A DNA stretch of 64,000 nt from Tumebacillus avium (GCF_002162355.1 NZ_CP021434.1:652501-716500); one strand, 5' to 3'. Positions 1 to 8,777 are shown, numbered from the stretch's first letter. Numbers and translations: made by a program. Notes: generated by a model not told the origin, from the letters alone.

Positions 1-3000
1 GATGTCGATCACGCTGACGACGCCGGTCGTTTCCAGATCCAGACCCAGCTGGCCGGAGCGCCGCAGTCCGATCCAGTGCATCACCGCCAGGCTGTCGGCG
101 GCAAAGACCTCTTCGGCCAGCTTCATCGCTGCTGCGCCGCCGTAGCGTTCCTGCTCGGGATCGTAGGTGTCGACGACGAAGCGGGACAGGAGCCCTTCCC
201 CTTGCAATTGGCGGGCAAAACGGTGCACCGCAGGCAGCGCCTCACCGGTCAGCCGTTCCGGTTCTCCGTGCAAGCGCAAGCGCACGTGCAGCTCCGGGTC
301 GCCGTAGCGCATGAAGAAGCTTTTCCGCACCAGACCCGATTCCGCCAGCTGTTTACAGAAAGTCTGCAAATGCCACCCGATCAGTTCCTCCTCGCGGGCA
401 GAAGCTCCGTACAGTTTCAAAAACAGCCACTCGCTGCCAGGCAGATAGACCCTTTCGGTCTGAGACAGCCCTTTCGAAGAGCTCACAGATACAGCAACTT
501 CGTTGCTTTTCGCTTCAAGTGCTTCAGCCGATGGGACTGTCTGAATTCCACATGCTTGTACGAGCGCAACCCCAGCACTTGGCACAGCACTTGGCACAGC
601 ACTTGGCACAGCACTTGGCACAGCACTTGCCACATCACTTGCCACATCACTTGCCACATCACTTGCCACATCACTTGCCACATCACTTGCCACAGCACTT
701 GCCACATCACTTGCCACATCACTTGGCACAGCACTTGCCGCTGCTGTTTCTCGTGTTGCCGCATTCACCTCTCGGGTCGCCTCACCTGCCGCCCCGCGCC
801 GGATTAACGGGAACACGCACTCCATCAAAAATCGGCCTTGCCCGCCGGACGCCACGGTCTTTTCCAGGTCGCCTTCTGCTTCGATCAGGATCAGCCCGCT
901 GTCTCCTTGCAGTTTGCGAAACTCGCGCTGCAGCTCTTGCAGGCACAGCTCCTTCTCCAGATCGAGCAAAATCCGGTTGTCAGACGCCGCCAAATAGACC
1001 ATGCGCGGCACCTGCCACTCGGCACGCCACGCAGTGACGGCCGCCTGCCACTCCTCAGCAGACCTGTCCCCTGCCTCAGCCGCCAGCACCGACTTGCACA
1101 AACGCCAGCGTGCGGACGCCAGCACCGCCTTTCCGTAACGGACACGCGGCAGCTTCGGCGCGGTCTCCAGCGTCCCCCAGGTGAACGGCATCCAGTTGCG
1201 CGTGCCTTCCATCGCCAGTTCGCGCAGGAAGCGATACAGATTTGGCGTGTTCATCGTATTCATCATGTGCGTCGTCACCGGCACCACTTCACAGCCGAGG
1301 CGCTTCGATTTCAAATAAAAGCGCTCCCCCTGCATCCCCACCACGAGATCTTCCGGCCTGATCGTCTGCTCCTGCTGCTTCGACGAGTTCGTGCCCAGCA
1401 CCAGCTCATAATCCCGCGCATTCACCGACAAAAGCACATTCGACGCCCGCCCCGCCACCGGCAGATAGACCAGCTCCGCAAACACCACATCCGGGCGCAT
1501 CGCCTGCTCCCGCCGTGCCGCTTCACGCAGCCCGTCCTGCACCCGCTCGCCCAGCAGGTTGGCAAACCGCCCAAACATCTGCCCCGCAGCATTCGATCCA
1601 TGATTAGGCCCAAGCACCATCCGATACTCGCCGCGCTCCAGCGCTTGCTGCGACTTGGCATGCAGCGAGAAATACAGCTCCATCGAACGCGGCGCACCCG
1701 ACTCTGCCGTCTCCACCGGCTGCAGCTCCCGAATCATCGCCGGGGTCAGCTCAATCTCCTCTGCCCCCCGCTGCTGTGCCTGCATCATCCAGCGCAAGAG
1801 CAGCTTGTCCCGGCGCTTCCCGTAGTCGTTCGGCTTGGCATTCAACTTGCGCCGCCCGACCGGAAACTCATAGGTGGCCGGCGCGCCCAGCCCTTCATCC
1901 TCATCGAGCAGTTCCATCAAAGGCACCTCGCGATGACGCCCGTACTTTTCCAAAAACGCCTGTCGATACGACTCCAGATTGGCATACCCTGCCGCTTCCG
2001 GCGCCATCCGCCACAACGCTTCCGCCGCCTTTGCAGCCTCTTCCGCCACCGCGCGCGCCACGACCAGTTGCTCACCCTGCAGCGCCAGATCGACCTGCAG
2101 CGGTGTCTTCACATCGGCCAGCTCCCGCATCTTGGCCGCCAAGTCGCAAAAAGCCCGCTCGCCCGCTCCGACCGGCAATGCATCATAAGCGGCAATCCCG
2201 CGCTCAATCGCTTGCAGTTCCGCAAACAGCTCCCCGATCCCCTGCACCCGCTCCAACTTGCCCAGCAGCTCGCCAAACGGTGACGCCGCCAGCAGCGACG
2301 GACGCAGTTCGCTGATCAAAAATTCTTTCTGAAACAACTGCCACAAAAATTGGCTGATTTTCTCCTGCGGCGTATCCGGGTAGGCACACTGCACGCGCTC
2401 CTGCAGCTCTGCAAACGGCACCTGCGCCTGCGCTTCCCGCAAGACCAGTTCCACAACCGGGGTCAGGCGGACGGACGACTCCTCCATCCTGCCCCGGCCT
2501 GCGACGTCGCGCCCATAGTGCGTCGAGTAGGCCAGCTTCACCCGCGACCCGCTCACCCGCACCAGCGAATTGACCTGCACCGCCAACTGCCCGACCGTCT
2601 CCAGCCGGCTCTCCACCTGCTGGACCACCTTCAAGAGCCACTCCATGTCCGGCCGCGTCTGCTTGCGATGCTCGGACAGCTGCCCGAGCTGCAGCTCTGT
2701 GCGCTCGCCAAGCTCCCCGCACGCCACACCAGAAAATAAGCCAAACGGCGTCGACCGCGTCGACATCCGATTTAAATACCGCAACAAGCCCCGCTCCGCC
2801 TGCTCGCGTTTGCGCGCCGGCGCATCATGCGCCAACTGAGGCAGTGTTTGCAACAGCGACAGCGACCCGACGGCGATCGCTTCACGGACCACACCGTCCT
2901 GCGCCCAGACCGCCGAATCCTGTCCCTCATACACCTGTGCATACCAATCGACCGGCAGCAGCGGCGTGCGCACCATCACAAAATCAAGCGGTTCAAACAT
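1..3000 (-). CDS. lanB: Class I lanthipeptide dehydratase LanB (3' end beyond window)
   Basis: LanB enzymes glutamylate Ser/Thr of the precursor using Glu-tRNA and then eliminate glutamate to give Dha/Dhb. The frame is open without a stop for 1000 codons from ATG 3000, which has GGAGG about 10 bases upstream. The N-terminus holds the family hallmark RMSTRSTPFGLFSGV (near residue 90). Later comes the typical segment DNRILLDLEKEL. From about residue 857 the SpaB_C/thiopeptide-type elimination domain starts with SEWLFLKLYG and continues with DTYDPEQERYGG near the window edge. Full-length LanB proteins are about 1000-1050 residues, so only a short C-terminal piece is missing. Between the two domains (residues about 754-809) lies a tetrapeptide-repeat linker. 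The precursor gene is 81 bases upstream on the same strand. LanC, protease and exporter genes would be expected to the left of the window. The family assignment is very secure. Confidence 0.95.
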   Translation of the reverse strand, partial: MFEPLDFVMVRTPLLPVDWYAQVYEGQDSAVWAQDGVVREAIAVGSLSLLQTLPQLAHDAPARKREQAERGLLRYLNRMSTRSTPFGLFSGVACGELGERTELQLGQLSEHRKQTRPDMEWLLKVVQQVESRLETVGQLAVQVNSLVRVSGSRVKLAYSTHYGRDVAGRGRMEESSVRLTPVVELVLREAQAQVPFAELQERVQCAYPDTPQEKISQFLWQLFQKEFLISELRPSLLAASPFGELLGKLERVQGIGELFAELQAIERGIAAYDALPVGAGERAFCDLAAKMRELADVKTPLQVDLALQGEQLVVARAVAEEAAKAAEALWRMAPEAAGYANLESYRQAFLEKYGRHREVPLMELLDEDEGLGAPATYEFPVGRRKLNAKPNDYGKRRDKLLLRWMMQAQQRGAEEIELTPAMIRELQPVETAESGAPRSMELYFSLHAKSQQALERGEYRMVLGPNHGSNAAGQMFGRFANLLGERVQDGLREAARREQAMRPDVVFAELVYLPVAGRASNVLLSVNARDYELVLGTNSSKQQEQTIRPEDLVVGMQGERFYLKSKRLGCEVVPVTTHMMNTMNTPNLYRFLRELAMEGTRNWMPFTWGTLETAPKLPRVRYGKAVLASARWRLCKSVLAAEAGDRSAEEWQAAVTAWRAEWQVPRMVYLAASDNRILLDLEKELCLQELQREFRKLQGDSGLILIEAEGDLEKTVASGGQGRFLMECVFPLIRRGAAGEATREVNAATRETAAASAVPSDVASDVASAVASDVASDVASDVASDVASDVASAVPSAVPSAVPSAVPSAGVALVQACGIQTVPSAEALEAKSNEVAVSVSSSKGLSQTERVYLPGSEWLFLKLYGASAREEELIGWHLQTFCKQLAESGLVRKSFFMRYGDPELHVRLRLHGEPERLTGEALPAVHRFARQLQGEGLLSRFVVDTYDPEQERYGGAAAMKLAEEVFAADSLAVMHWIGLRRSGQLGLDLETTGVVSVIDI
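574..741 (-). repeat. 14-copy 12-bp minisatellite inside lanB
   Basis: ACTT recurs every 12 bases from 577 to 733. The units are almost identical variants of AGCACTTGGCAC or ATCACTTGCCAC on the plus strand. Because 12 is a multiple of 3, the lanB frame is kept. On the minus strand the array encodes AASA, VPSD, VASD, VASA, five VASD, VASA and four VPSA tetrapeptides. It sits between the dehydratase body and the SpaB_C elimination domain. The near-identity at DNA level suggests recent slippage expansion. Confidence 0.95.
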
Positions 3001-3026
3001 GTCGACCTGCCTCCTTCCGAAAATAA

Positions 3027-3059
3027 GGATACACCAAAGGTCAGACCTTTGGTGTATCC
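3027..3059 (-). terminator. Attenuator-like hairpin between lanA and lanB
   Basis: A perfect 15-base inverted repeat (arms 3027-3041 and 3045-3059, 3-base loop) lies between the precursor stop and the lanB ribosome site. On the minus strand it is followed by only a short mixed T run (TTATTTTC). Such a hairpin behind a lan precursor gene usually allows partial read-through and protects the precursor mRNA, giving more peptide than enzyme. The structure is visible; partial termination is inferred. Confidence 0.8.
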
Positions 3060-3081
3060 GACTGCCTGCACCGTCAAGCGT

Positions 3082-3246
3082 TTACACGCATTCCGGGCCG
3101 TCGTTTGCGCCTGCCACATACGTTCTGTAGGTGTAGCAGTAGGAAGACGTGCACTCACCATCCGAGCACAGTTCGGTAACAGAATCGGTACCAACCGTAC
3201 CTACTTCTTTCACTTGGAAATCCAGATCAAACATATCTTTTGCCAT
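3082..3246 (-). CDS. lanA: Class I lanthipeptide precursor, FDLD-type leader
   Basis: A 54-residue peptide starting at ATG 3246. A longer in-frame start at 3306 exists, but it would overlap the promoter and give an unrelated N-terminus. AAAGGGG lies upstream of the chosen start. Residues 6-9 are FDLD, the class I leader box bound by LanB/LanC (compare FNLD in nisin-type leaders). The C-terminal half has four Cys (27, 32, 37, 53) interleaved with Ser/Thr (T20, S22, T24, S28, T33, S34, S35, T39, T42), as expected for up to four (methyl)lanthionine rings. It also has four Tyr between residues 36 and 43. No GG cleavage site is obvious, so the leader/core boundary is not determined (perhaps around residues 16-22). 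lanB follows 81 bases downstream on the same strand. Assignment as a lanthipeptide precursor is strong; ring pattern and activity are unknown. Confidence 0.92.
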   Translation of the reverse strand: MAKDMFDLDFQVKEVGTVGTDSVTELCSDGECTSSYCYTYRTYVAGANDGPECV

Positions 3247-3296
3247 GACTGTCAACCCCTTTCTAATTTGTATGATGATTGGTAATACTTGTCTAG

Positions 3297-3325
3297 AATA
3301 TAACAAACTGAGAATTTATAATCAA
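3297..3325 (-). promoter_or_regulatory. Sigma-A-type promoter of lanA
   Basis: On the minus strand TTGATT (3320-3325) is followed after exactly 17 bases by TATATT (3297-3302), about 50 bases before the lanA start. The region is markedly AT-rich compared with its surroundings. Confidence 0.75.
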
Positions 3326-3341
3326 TAGTCAATTTTAAAAT

Positions 3342-3371
3342 AAAAAAGAGAGGCGATGAGTATCGCCTCTC
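3342..3371 (-). terminator. Rho-independent terminator of the yhcR-like gene
   Basis: GAGAGGCGAT/ATCGCCTCTC form a 10-bp stem with a 4-base loop (3348-3371), followed on the minus strand by six Ts (3342-3347). It separates the nuclease gene from the lanA promoter. Confidence 0.9.
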
Positions 3372-3381
3372 AAGTAACTTA

Positions 3382-6300
3382 CTATTTTCCTTTTTTCGCC
3401 GAACCAAAACCTGCGTTCGGGTTAAACACTTTCACATCGTTCAAGCTGCGCAGTTTCACGACATAGCTGCCGTTCACTTCGGACGCGATCCCGATCACAT
3501 CGAGCGCCGCGCTGTTCTCGAAGTGGAGCGATGCAACGTTCGCGCCGATGCGGGAGTCGATCAAAACGGTGATCGACTGGCCGTCCAGGGTCGCGGTGAA
3601 GGAAGCGGAGCCAAACGTGTTGGTTTGGGTCAGATCGGAAACGATCACTTTCTTCAGCTTCACGATCTCGCCTTCCAGCGCTTCGTTCACAGTGCCCGGA
3701 GTGACGTTCACATGCTCCGGAACAACTGCTGTGCCAACCGTTTCGATCGCCGTTACGCCGATCAGACGGAACTCGCCGCCGTTTTCAGCGGTGATGCCGG
3801 TGACGCGCACAACGTCGCCAACCTCCAGGTCGGTGCGGTTTTGCAGCACGAACAGGCCGCCGGTCGCATCTTGCACGTAGAAGCGCTTTTCGCCAAAGAT
3901 GCCCGTTTTCGAAGTGACGGTGCCTTGCACGGTCACCACTTTGCCGGTGCCTGCGAGGCGTGCGTCAGCGATCGACAGTTCGCCGATCGTGTTGGCAGCG
4001 ATCTCGCGAACATCGGAGATGCGCGCATCCGCTTCATACGCAAACGGTGCGGTGGAGTTCTTCACGAATGCCACCAATGCTTCCAAGTCTTCCGGACCGG
4101 TCACCGGGTTTTTGCCCAGTTGGCCCATCGGCTTGTATTTTGCGGAAGTCGAAGTTGCCATGAAGTTGTTTACAGCCAAGGTGTAGGTCTTTGCCGGGTC
4201 GATCTTGGAACCGTCCGGCAGGAAGATGTCGACCGTCTTCACCGTTTCGGAATCATAGGTGTACGAGAAACCGCCAACGGAGAAGTCCGGGCCGTACTGC
4301 TTGGAAAGCTGAGCGTCGAGGATCTTGAACATGTCAGCGCCTGTGACTTCCAGCTTCATCAGCACGTTGTTGAACGGCAGGATGTTGTACAGCTCGCCCC
4401 ACGTGATCGGACCTGCCTGCAGGTTGTCACGGATGCCGCCGCCGTTCATCAGCGCAAAGTCGCTGTCCATCGCAAACGACATCGAGTCGGCGATCAGGTT
4501 GCCCAGCGCGTTGTCGCCGATCAGACCTTTGACACCGTAGCCGCCGAGCATTTGCTGCTCTGCTTCGCCTACCACTTGGTTGATGATCGGCGCGATGCGG
4601 TTTTGGTACTTGTTGAGGATCTCAGTAACAGCCGGGTCCGGAGTTACGCCAGCTTGCGCAACCGGAACGATTTCGCCGCGTTTTGCCACGATGTCATGGG
4701 TGGCCGGGGAGATCTCCAGATCGACGTCTGCGATCGCCTTGCCGTATTCCCATGCTTGCACGATCAGCTTGTTGTCAACAACGCCGTTGACGATCAAGTG
4801 GTTGTGCGCTGCAAAAATCACGTCGACTTCATCGTCGACCTTGTTCGCGAGGTCAGCAGCCGGGCCGGTGACTTTGGTGCCGGATTGAACTGCATCCATG
4901 TGCGCCATCACCACGATTGCTTTGATGCCTTGCGCTTTCAGTTCTGCTACTGCTGCGTTGACAGCTGCGGTCTCATCGGTGAATTCGATGTCCTGGATGC
5001 CGGCCGGCATGACCATGCCTGCAGCCGATTTGGTGACAACGCCGATGAAGCCGATTTTTTCGCCGCCAACTTCTTTGATCACATACGGATCGAGCACATG
5101 CTCGCCGGTCGCTTTGTAAACGACGTTGGCTGCAACGTGCGGGAAGTTGATGCCGTCATAGTTTTCGGTGCCGTTCGGATGATCGCCGCCGTTTTGCAGG
5201 CGGAGCATCTCTGCGGTGCCTTCGTCGAGTTCGTGGTTGCCGATGGTGCCGGCGTCAAAACCGAGGTTTTCCAGAATCTCGATGGTCGGCTCGTCTTGGA
5301 ACAGAGCGGAGACCGGGGAGGAGCCGCCCACCGCGTCGCCTGCGTGGATCAGCAGGGTGTTCGGGTTGGTTGCTTCACGGTTTTTCAGGTACGTGGCCAC
5401 ATAGTCCATGCGGCCAAACCAGCCGTCATTGACGCGGTCGCCGTTGAAGTCCGCTTCATAAGACTGGTCGATCTTGCCGTGCAGGTCGTTGATCGAAAGC
5501 AGCTGTACTTGCACGTTCGGCTGCATCGTTTCTGCGTAGGTGTAGCCAGCAGAAAGCGCTTCTTCTGTGGAGTAGAAGAAGACGCGGTTCTCGACCGGCA
5601 CTTCTTCCCACTTGTCAGGCGAAACAAATTTCTTGGTGTAGAAGTCGCCGACATACTTGTCCGGGCCGCCGCGATCGGTGAAGCGGAACTCGTACGGGAG
5701 CTGCTCCAGCGGATTTTGCGGGTCCCAGATGCCGCGCTCGTTTTGCATCGCTTCACGAGTTGCCGCCGCGTATTCTTCAAAATGCTCAACGTTCGGCCAG
5801 ATGAAGTACGGAACGGCCATGCCGAGGCGGACCATTTCCTTGTTGATGTCCATCTCGCCCACATGGATGTGTGCGAGCAGACGGCCGTAGCTGTCAAACG
5901 GTTGGTCAGCCGGTTCGATTTCGACCGGAGTGCCGACCGGCAGCAGTTCTTTCAGCTTCAGCTTGGCCTGTTCGCCGTGGAAGCCTTGGGACATGCCTTC
6001 ATAGTTGGTTTCCGGCGTGTCGATCGACAGCATGCGCACGGTCGTCGCACCGAGCACCGGAGTGTTCAGGTGCGCGGTGTCGCCGTCCACCGTCGATTTG
6101 ATCGAAGAAGCATAACGGTCGGCCGGACGCGGTGCACCCGGTTGTTCCGCTGCGAGCTTGATATCAGATGCTTTGCGCGGCATCAATTGATAGGAGTCAT
6201 ATTGACCGACGATCGCGGTAAATTCGTACCACTTGCCGGCTTGAATCTGCGAGATGGCACCCGTGGTTTCCATCACGCGCAGGGTGGTGCTGTTGAAAGC

Positions 6301-7215
6301 GCCGTCATAGATCGCCACGTTATAGCCGCCGCCCGATGCGGAGGACGGTACGCTTGCTGCGTACGCGGTCACTTTGACCAGCGTGCCTTCGTACACTTCG
6401 CCTGCTGCGGTGGTCAGCGCTTCCAAAGAGGAGAGCGTCGTTACCGCCGGGAGCGTGTTGCCGGAGGAGACGACTTGCACATCGGCCGCTTGCGACGGCT
6501 CGATTTCCAGCAAGCCTTTATATTCTGTAATTTTACCTGTTACGCGGACCTTGTCCCCTTCTTTCAGTTCCGGGAAGCCGGTTGCGCTCGAAGCATAAAG
6601 GTTGATGCCTGCAGTACCATCTTGGATGTAGGTGGAGATTTTGTAGCCGCCAAGCGCTGCGTTGTCAGCAGTGACAACACCTTCCACGATCACCGTTTGA
6701 CCGGTTTTCGCGCGTGCATCGGCGATGCTCATTTCTTGCGGGCCCGGAGGCGGATCGATCACTACGCCGCCGTCTACGATCGTGTAGGCGGTCGGAGTCT
6801 TCAGACCCGGCGTGGTGAAATACGCGCTCAAGGTGCCGGTGATGCGAACTTTTGCGCCAAGGTTTTCCGGATGGTCAACCAGGTTCAAAGCGTTACGAAC
6901 GGCCGTGCCGGAGACAAGCTGCACCGGCATGATATTTGCTTTTGCCGTTTCGTTCGGGCTGTCTGCGATCGCCAGGTTCGACGGGACCGTAAACGGACCG
7001 GAGAGTTGGTAGTTCGGGCCGACGCTGGTCGTTCCGACGATGAAACCTTCGACAGTCGCCACGCCCGTGTTGTTCGCAATCGCTTGCGCAACGGTGATGA
7101 CCGTTTCTTCAGCCTGTACTGTAAGCTGTGCATTCCCGAAGCTGAGGAAATTCGTCAGCACGAGAGCAAAGGCGAGCAGCACGCTGAGGACTTTGTTCCA
7201 CACATGTTTCCGCAT
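3382..7215 (-). CDS. Secreted multidomain nuclease/5'-nucleotidase, YhcR-like
   Basis: A 1277-residue exported protein. The N-terminus has basic residues, a hydrophobic core and an Ala-rich cleavage region (residues 1-35). OB-fold repeats of the YhcR type follow (about 38-150, 160-255 and 255-355, each opening with a motif such as SIADARAKTGQTV). A staphylococcal-nuclease domain comes next (about 365-510), with TVDGDTAHLN, MLSIDTPE and YGRLLAHIHV. Then comes a metallophosphoesterase/5'-nucleotidase unit (about 575-1050), with SINDLHGKID, GNHELDEG and FAAHNHLI, and its C-terminal substrate domain. Two more OB-type repeats end the protein. Bacillus YhcR (about 1200 residues) has this architecture and is a sugar-nonspecific, Ca-dependent nuclease. 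No LPXTG-like sorting signal or membrane anchor is seen at the C-terminus (it ends in KKGK), so it is probably released or wall-associated. The likely role is extracellular nucleic-acid scavenging. ATG 7215 follows AAAGGGGT. Confidence 0.92.
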   Translation of the reverse strand: MRKHVWNKVLSVLLAFALVLTNFLSFGNAQLTVQAEETVITVAQAIANNTGVATVEGFIVGTTSVGPNYQLSGPFTVPSNLAIADSPNETAKANIMPVQLVSGTAVRNALNLVDHPENLGAKVRITGTLSAYFTTPGLKTPTAYTIVDGGVVIDPPPGPQEMSIADARAKTGQTVIVEGVVTADNAALGGYKISTYIQDGTAGINLYASSATGFPELKEGDKVRVTGKITEYKGLLEIEPSQAADVQVVSSGNTLPAVTTLSSLEALTTAAGEVYEGTLVKVTAYAASVPSSASGGGYNVAIYDGAFNSTTLRVMETTGAISQIQAGKWYEFTAIVGQYDSYQLMPRKASDIKLAAEQPGAPRPADRYASSIKSTVDGDTAHLNTPVLGATTVRMLSIDTPETNYEGMSQGFHGEQAKLKLKELLPVGTPVEIEPADQPFDSYGRLLAHIHVGEMDINKEMVRLGMAVPYFIWPNVEHFEEYAAATREAMQNERGIWDPQNPLEQLPYEFRFTDRGGPDKYVGDFYTKKFVSPDKWEEVPVENRVFFYSTEEALSAGYTYAETMQPNVQVQLLSINDLHGKIDQSYEADFNGDRVNDGWFGRMDYVATYLKNREATNPNTLLIHAGDAVGGSSPVSALFQDEPTIEILENLGFDAGTIGNHELDEGTAEMLRLQNGGDHPNGTENYDGINFPHVAANVVYKATGEHVLDPYVIKEVGGEKIGFIGVVTKSAAGMVMPAGIQDIEFTDETAAVNAAVAELKAQGIKAIVVMAHMDAVQSGTKVTGPAADLANKVDDEVDVIFAAHNHLIVNGVVDNKLIVQAWEYGKAIADVDLEISPATHDIVAKRGEIVPVAQAGVTPDPAVTEILNKYQNRIAPIINQVVGEAEQQMLGGYGVKGLIGDNALGNLIADSMSFAMDSDFALMNGGGIRDNLQAGPITWGELYNILPFNNVLMKLEVTGADMFKILDAQLSKQYGPDFSVGGFSYTYDSETVKTVDIFLPDGSKIDPAKTYTLAVNNFMATSTSAKYKPMGQLGKNPVTGPEDLEALVAFVKNSTAPFAYEADARISDVREIAANTIGELSIADARLAGTGKVVTVQGTVTSKTGIFGEKRFYVQDATGGLFVLQNRTDLEVGDVVRVTGITAENGGEFRLIGVTAIETVGTAVVPEHVNVTPGTVNEALEGEIVKLKKVIVSDLTQTNTFGSASFTATLDGQSITVLIDSRIGANVASLHFENSAALDVIGIASEVNGSYVVKLRSLNDVKVFNPNAGFGSAKKGK

Positions 7216-7322
7216 TTGGCTTTTTTACCCCTTTTCCCACAAATTAAAGATGACTGAAATCTGTGCAAAACACGTTTCTATCATACTATAAAACTATGAC
7301 AATTTTGTAGCGTTTTTTTAGA

Positions 7323-7359
7323 GGAAAAAACAAAGAGAGCCTCGGAAACTCCGAGACTC
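7323..7359 (-). terminator. Terminator of the GNAT gene
   Basis: A 10-bp stem (7337-7346 with 7350-7359) has one G-T pair and is followed on the minus strand by a T-rich run (7323-7336). It lies just after the acetyltransferase stop at 7383. Confidence 0.8.
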
Positions 7360-7382
7360 ACATGAAAAGTTTTGATTAATTC

Positions 7383-7964
7383 TTAGTTAAGAAAGGCTTC
7401 CAATTTTGCTTTTACTTCCGGCCATTCGCGGTCGATGACCGAGAAGAACACCGTATCCCGCACATAGCCGCTCTTCAGGACCATATGATTGCGCAGCACA
7501 CCTTCGCGAACGGCGCCGAGGCGGGCGATGGCGTTTTGCGAGCGGACGTTGCGGTTGTCCGTTTTGATCTGCACGCGGAGGAAGTTCAAGGTTTCAAACG
7601 CATGGCGGAGCAGCAGGTATTTGCACTCCGTGTTGACCCGACTGCGCCACACGCTGGGATGGTACCAGGTCCAGCCGATCTCCAGTCCCATGTTCGGCAG
7701 GGAGATATCGAGATAGCGCGTGCTGCCGATGATCTGCTCCGTCTCTTTGTCGATCACGACAAAAGCCAGATCGACGCCCTGCTCCACCCGCTTCAGCGTT
7801 TCCTCGACAAAATGCTCGGCCATGGCCGGCGAATCGATCGCATACGGCATGTAGGCCCAGATTTCTTCCGCTTTTGCCGCTTCATAAATGCCTGCCGCAT
7901 GTTCCCGCGCCAAAGGAACGAGCCTGACGCGCACCCCATCCAGCACTGCCGGTTCCAATTTCAT
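7383..7964 (-). CDS. GNAT acetyltransferase, RimJ/RimL type
   Basis: A 193-residue protein of the RimJ/RimL/ribosomal-protein acetyltransferase class. The fold is recognisable from the N-terminal MKLEPAVLDGVRVRLVPL, the central strand IGSTRYLDI, the family signature LEIGWTWYHPSVWRSRVNTE, then LRVQIKTDNRNVRSQNAIARLGAVREGVLRNH near the C-terminus. It would transfer acetyl from acetyl-CoA to an amine. The substrate cannot be told from sequence and may be a small molecule or a protein N-terminus. The gene is divergent from the nitroreductase, with 70 bases between the starts, and has its own terminator. ATG 7964 follows AAAGAGGT. Confidence 0.9.
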   Translation of the reverse strand: MKLEPAVLDGVRVRLVPLAREHAAGIYEAAKAEEIWAYMPYAIDSPAMAEHFVEETLKRVEQGVDLAFVVIDKETEQIIGSTRYLDISLPNMGLEIGWTWYHPSVWRSRVNTECKYLLLRHAFETLNFLRVQIKTDNRNVRSQNAIARLGAVREGVLRNHMVLKSGYVRDTVFFSVIDREWPEVKAKLEAFLN

Positions 7965-8034
7965 GCTCCACGACCTCTTTCTTGTTTTAGGCTATAATAA
8001 AGCAAAACCTACCAAGAGCCAAGGGGGAATTTCG

Positions 8035-8772
8035 ATGAATCCTACCATTGATTTGCTGCAAGGGCACCGCTCGATTCGCAAATTCAAACCAACGCCGCTG
8101 AGCGATGAGCAGAAGCAGGCGATCATCCAGTCGGCACAGATGGCGTCTTCGTCTTCAAACATTCAAGCCTACAGCGTGATTGGCGTCACCGATCCGGAGC
8201 TGAAGAAAGAGCTTGCCCGTCTGGCCGGCAACCAGAGCTATGTGGAAGAGTGCGGCTTGTTCCTCGTCTGGTGCGCCGACCTCTACCGCCTGCAGCAGGC
8301 CTGCGCCAAACATGGCGTCGACATGCAGCATCAATATGTAGAAAGCTTCCTCGTCTCCACCGTCGACGTGTCCTTAGCGGCGCAAAATGCGGCTGTGGCA
8401 GCCGAAGCGCTGGGGCTCGGCATCGTCTACATCGGCGGCATCCGCCAGAACCCGGCAGCCGTCACCGAACTGCTCAAGCTGCCCAAGCTGGTCTACCCGG
8501 TCTTCGGCATGTGCGTTGGCGTCCCCGACCAGGAGCCGTTTCACCGTCCGCGCCTGTCCACCCCGTCGGTCTACCATGAAAATACATACCAGCCCAGCCA
8601 GATCGCGCAAGGCATCGAGGACTACGACCAGACGATGCGCGACTACTACCACGAGCGCAGCGGCGGCAAAATGGACACCACCTGGTCGAAGCAGATCTCC
8701 GAAAAATACGCCCATCCTTCCCGCGCCCATATGCGGGCATTTCTGGACGATCAGGGCTTTGGATTTGAATAA
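8035..8772 (+). CDS. nfrA: NADPH-dependent FMN nitroreductase, NfrA/NfsA family
   Basis: A 245-residue flavoprotein that transfers electrons from NADPH through FMN to nitro-compounds, quinones or free FMN. The N-terminal HRSIRKFKPTPLSDEQ and MASSSSNIQAYSVIGV are the phosphate- and FMN-binding segments of this family. AAVAAEALGLGIVYIGGIRQNP and VYPVFGMCVGVPDQEP follow, and the length equals that of Bacillus NfrA (about 249). ATG 8035 follows AAGGGGG. A TATAAT box lies at 7993-7998, but no good -35 pairs with it. An in-frame upstream ATG at 7888 lies inside the divergent GNAT gene and is rejected. A convergent terminator follows. Confidence 0.93.
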   Translation: MNPTIDLLQGHRSIRKFKPTPLSDEQKQAIIQSAQMASSSSNIQAYSVIGVTDPELKKELARLAGNQSYVEECGLFLVWCADLYRLQQACAKHGVDMQHQYVESFLVSTVDVSLAAQNAAVAAEALGLGIVYIGGIRQNPAAVTELLKLPKLVYPVFGMCVGVPDQEPFHRPRLSTPSVYHENTYQPSQIAQGIEDYDQTMRDYYHERSGGKMDTTWSKQISEKYAHPSRAHMRAFLDDQGFGFE

Positions 8773-8777
8773 GCAAA

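Noticed and set aside
574-741. CRISPR-like interpretation of the short repeats
   Set aside because: Units are 12 bp without spacers and keep the lanB reading frame. They are a coding minisatellite, not a CRISPR array.
838-2283. Plus-strand open frame of 481 codons opposite lanB
   Set aside because: Its product is an Arg/His/Leu-rich shadow of the lanB codons. The minus-strand frame carries LanB motifs at both ends and a ribosome site.
3523-7257. Very long plus-strand open frame (over 1200 codons) opposite the YhcR-like gene
   Set aside because: It is antisense to a gene with clear nuclease and nucleotidase motifs. The predicted protein has no recognisable domain and an odd Arg/His/Val/Asp-rich composition. 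GC-rich codon bias leaves antisense frames open.
7888-8034. Extended N-terminus for the nitroreductase from ATG 7888
   Set aside because: It would overlap the divergent acetyltransferase gene and the TATAAT box. ATG 8035 has a good ribosome site and the family-typical N-terminus.
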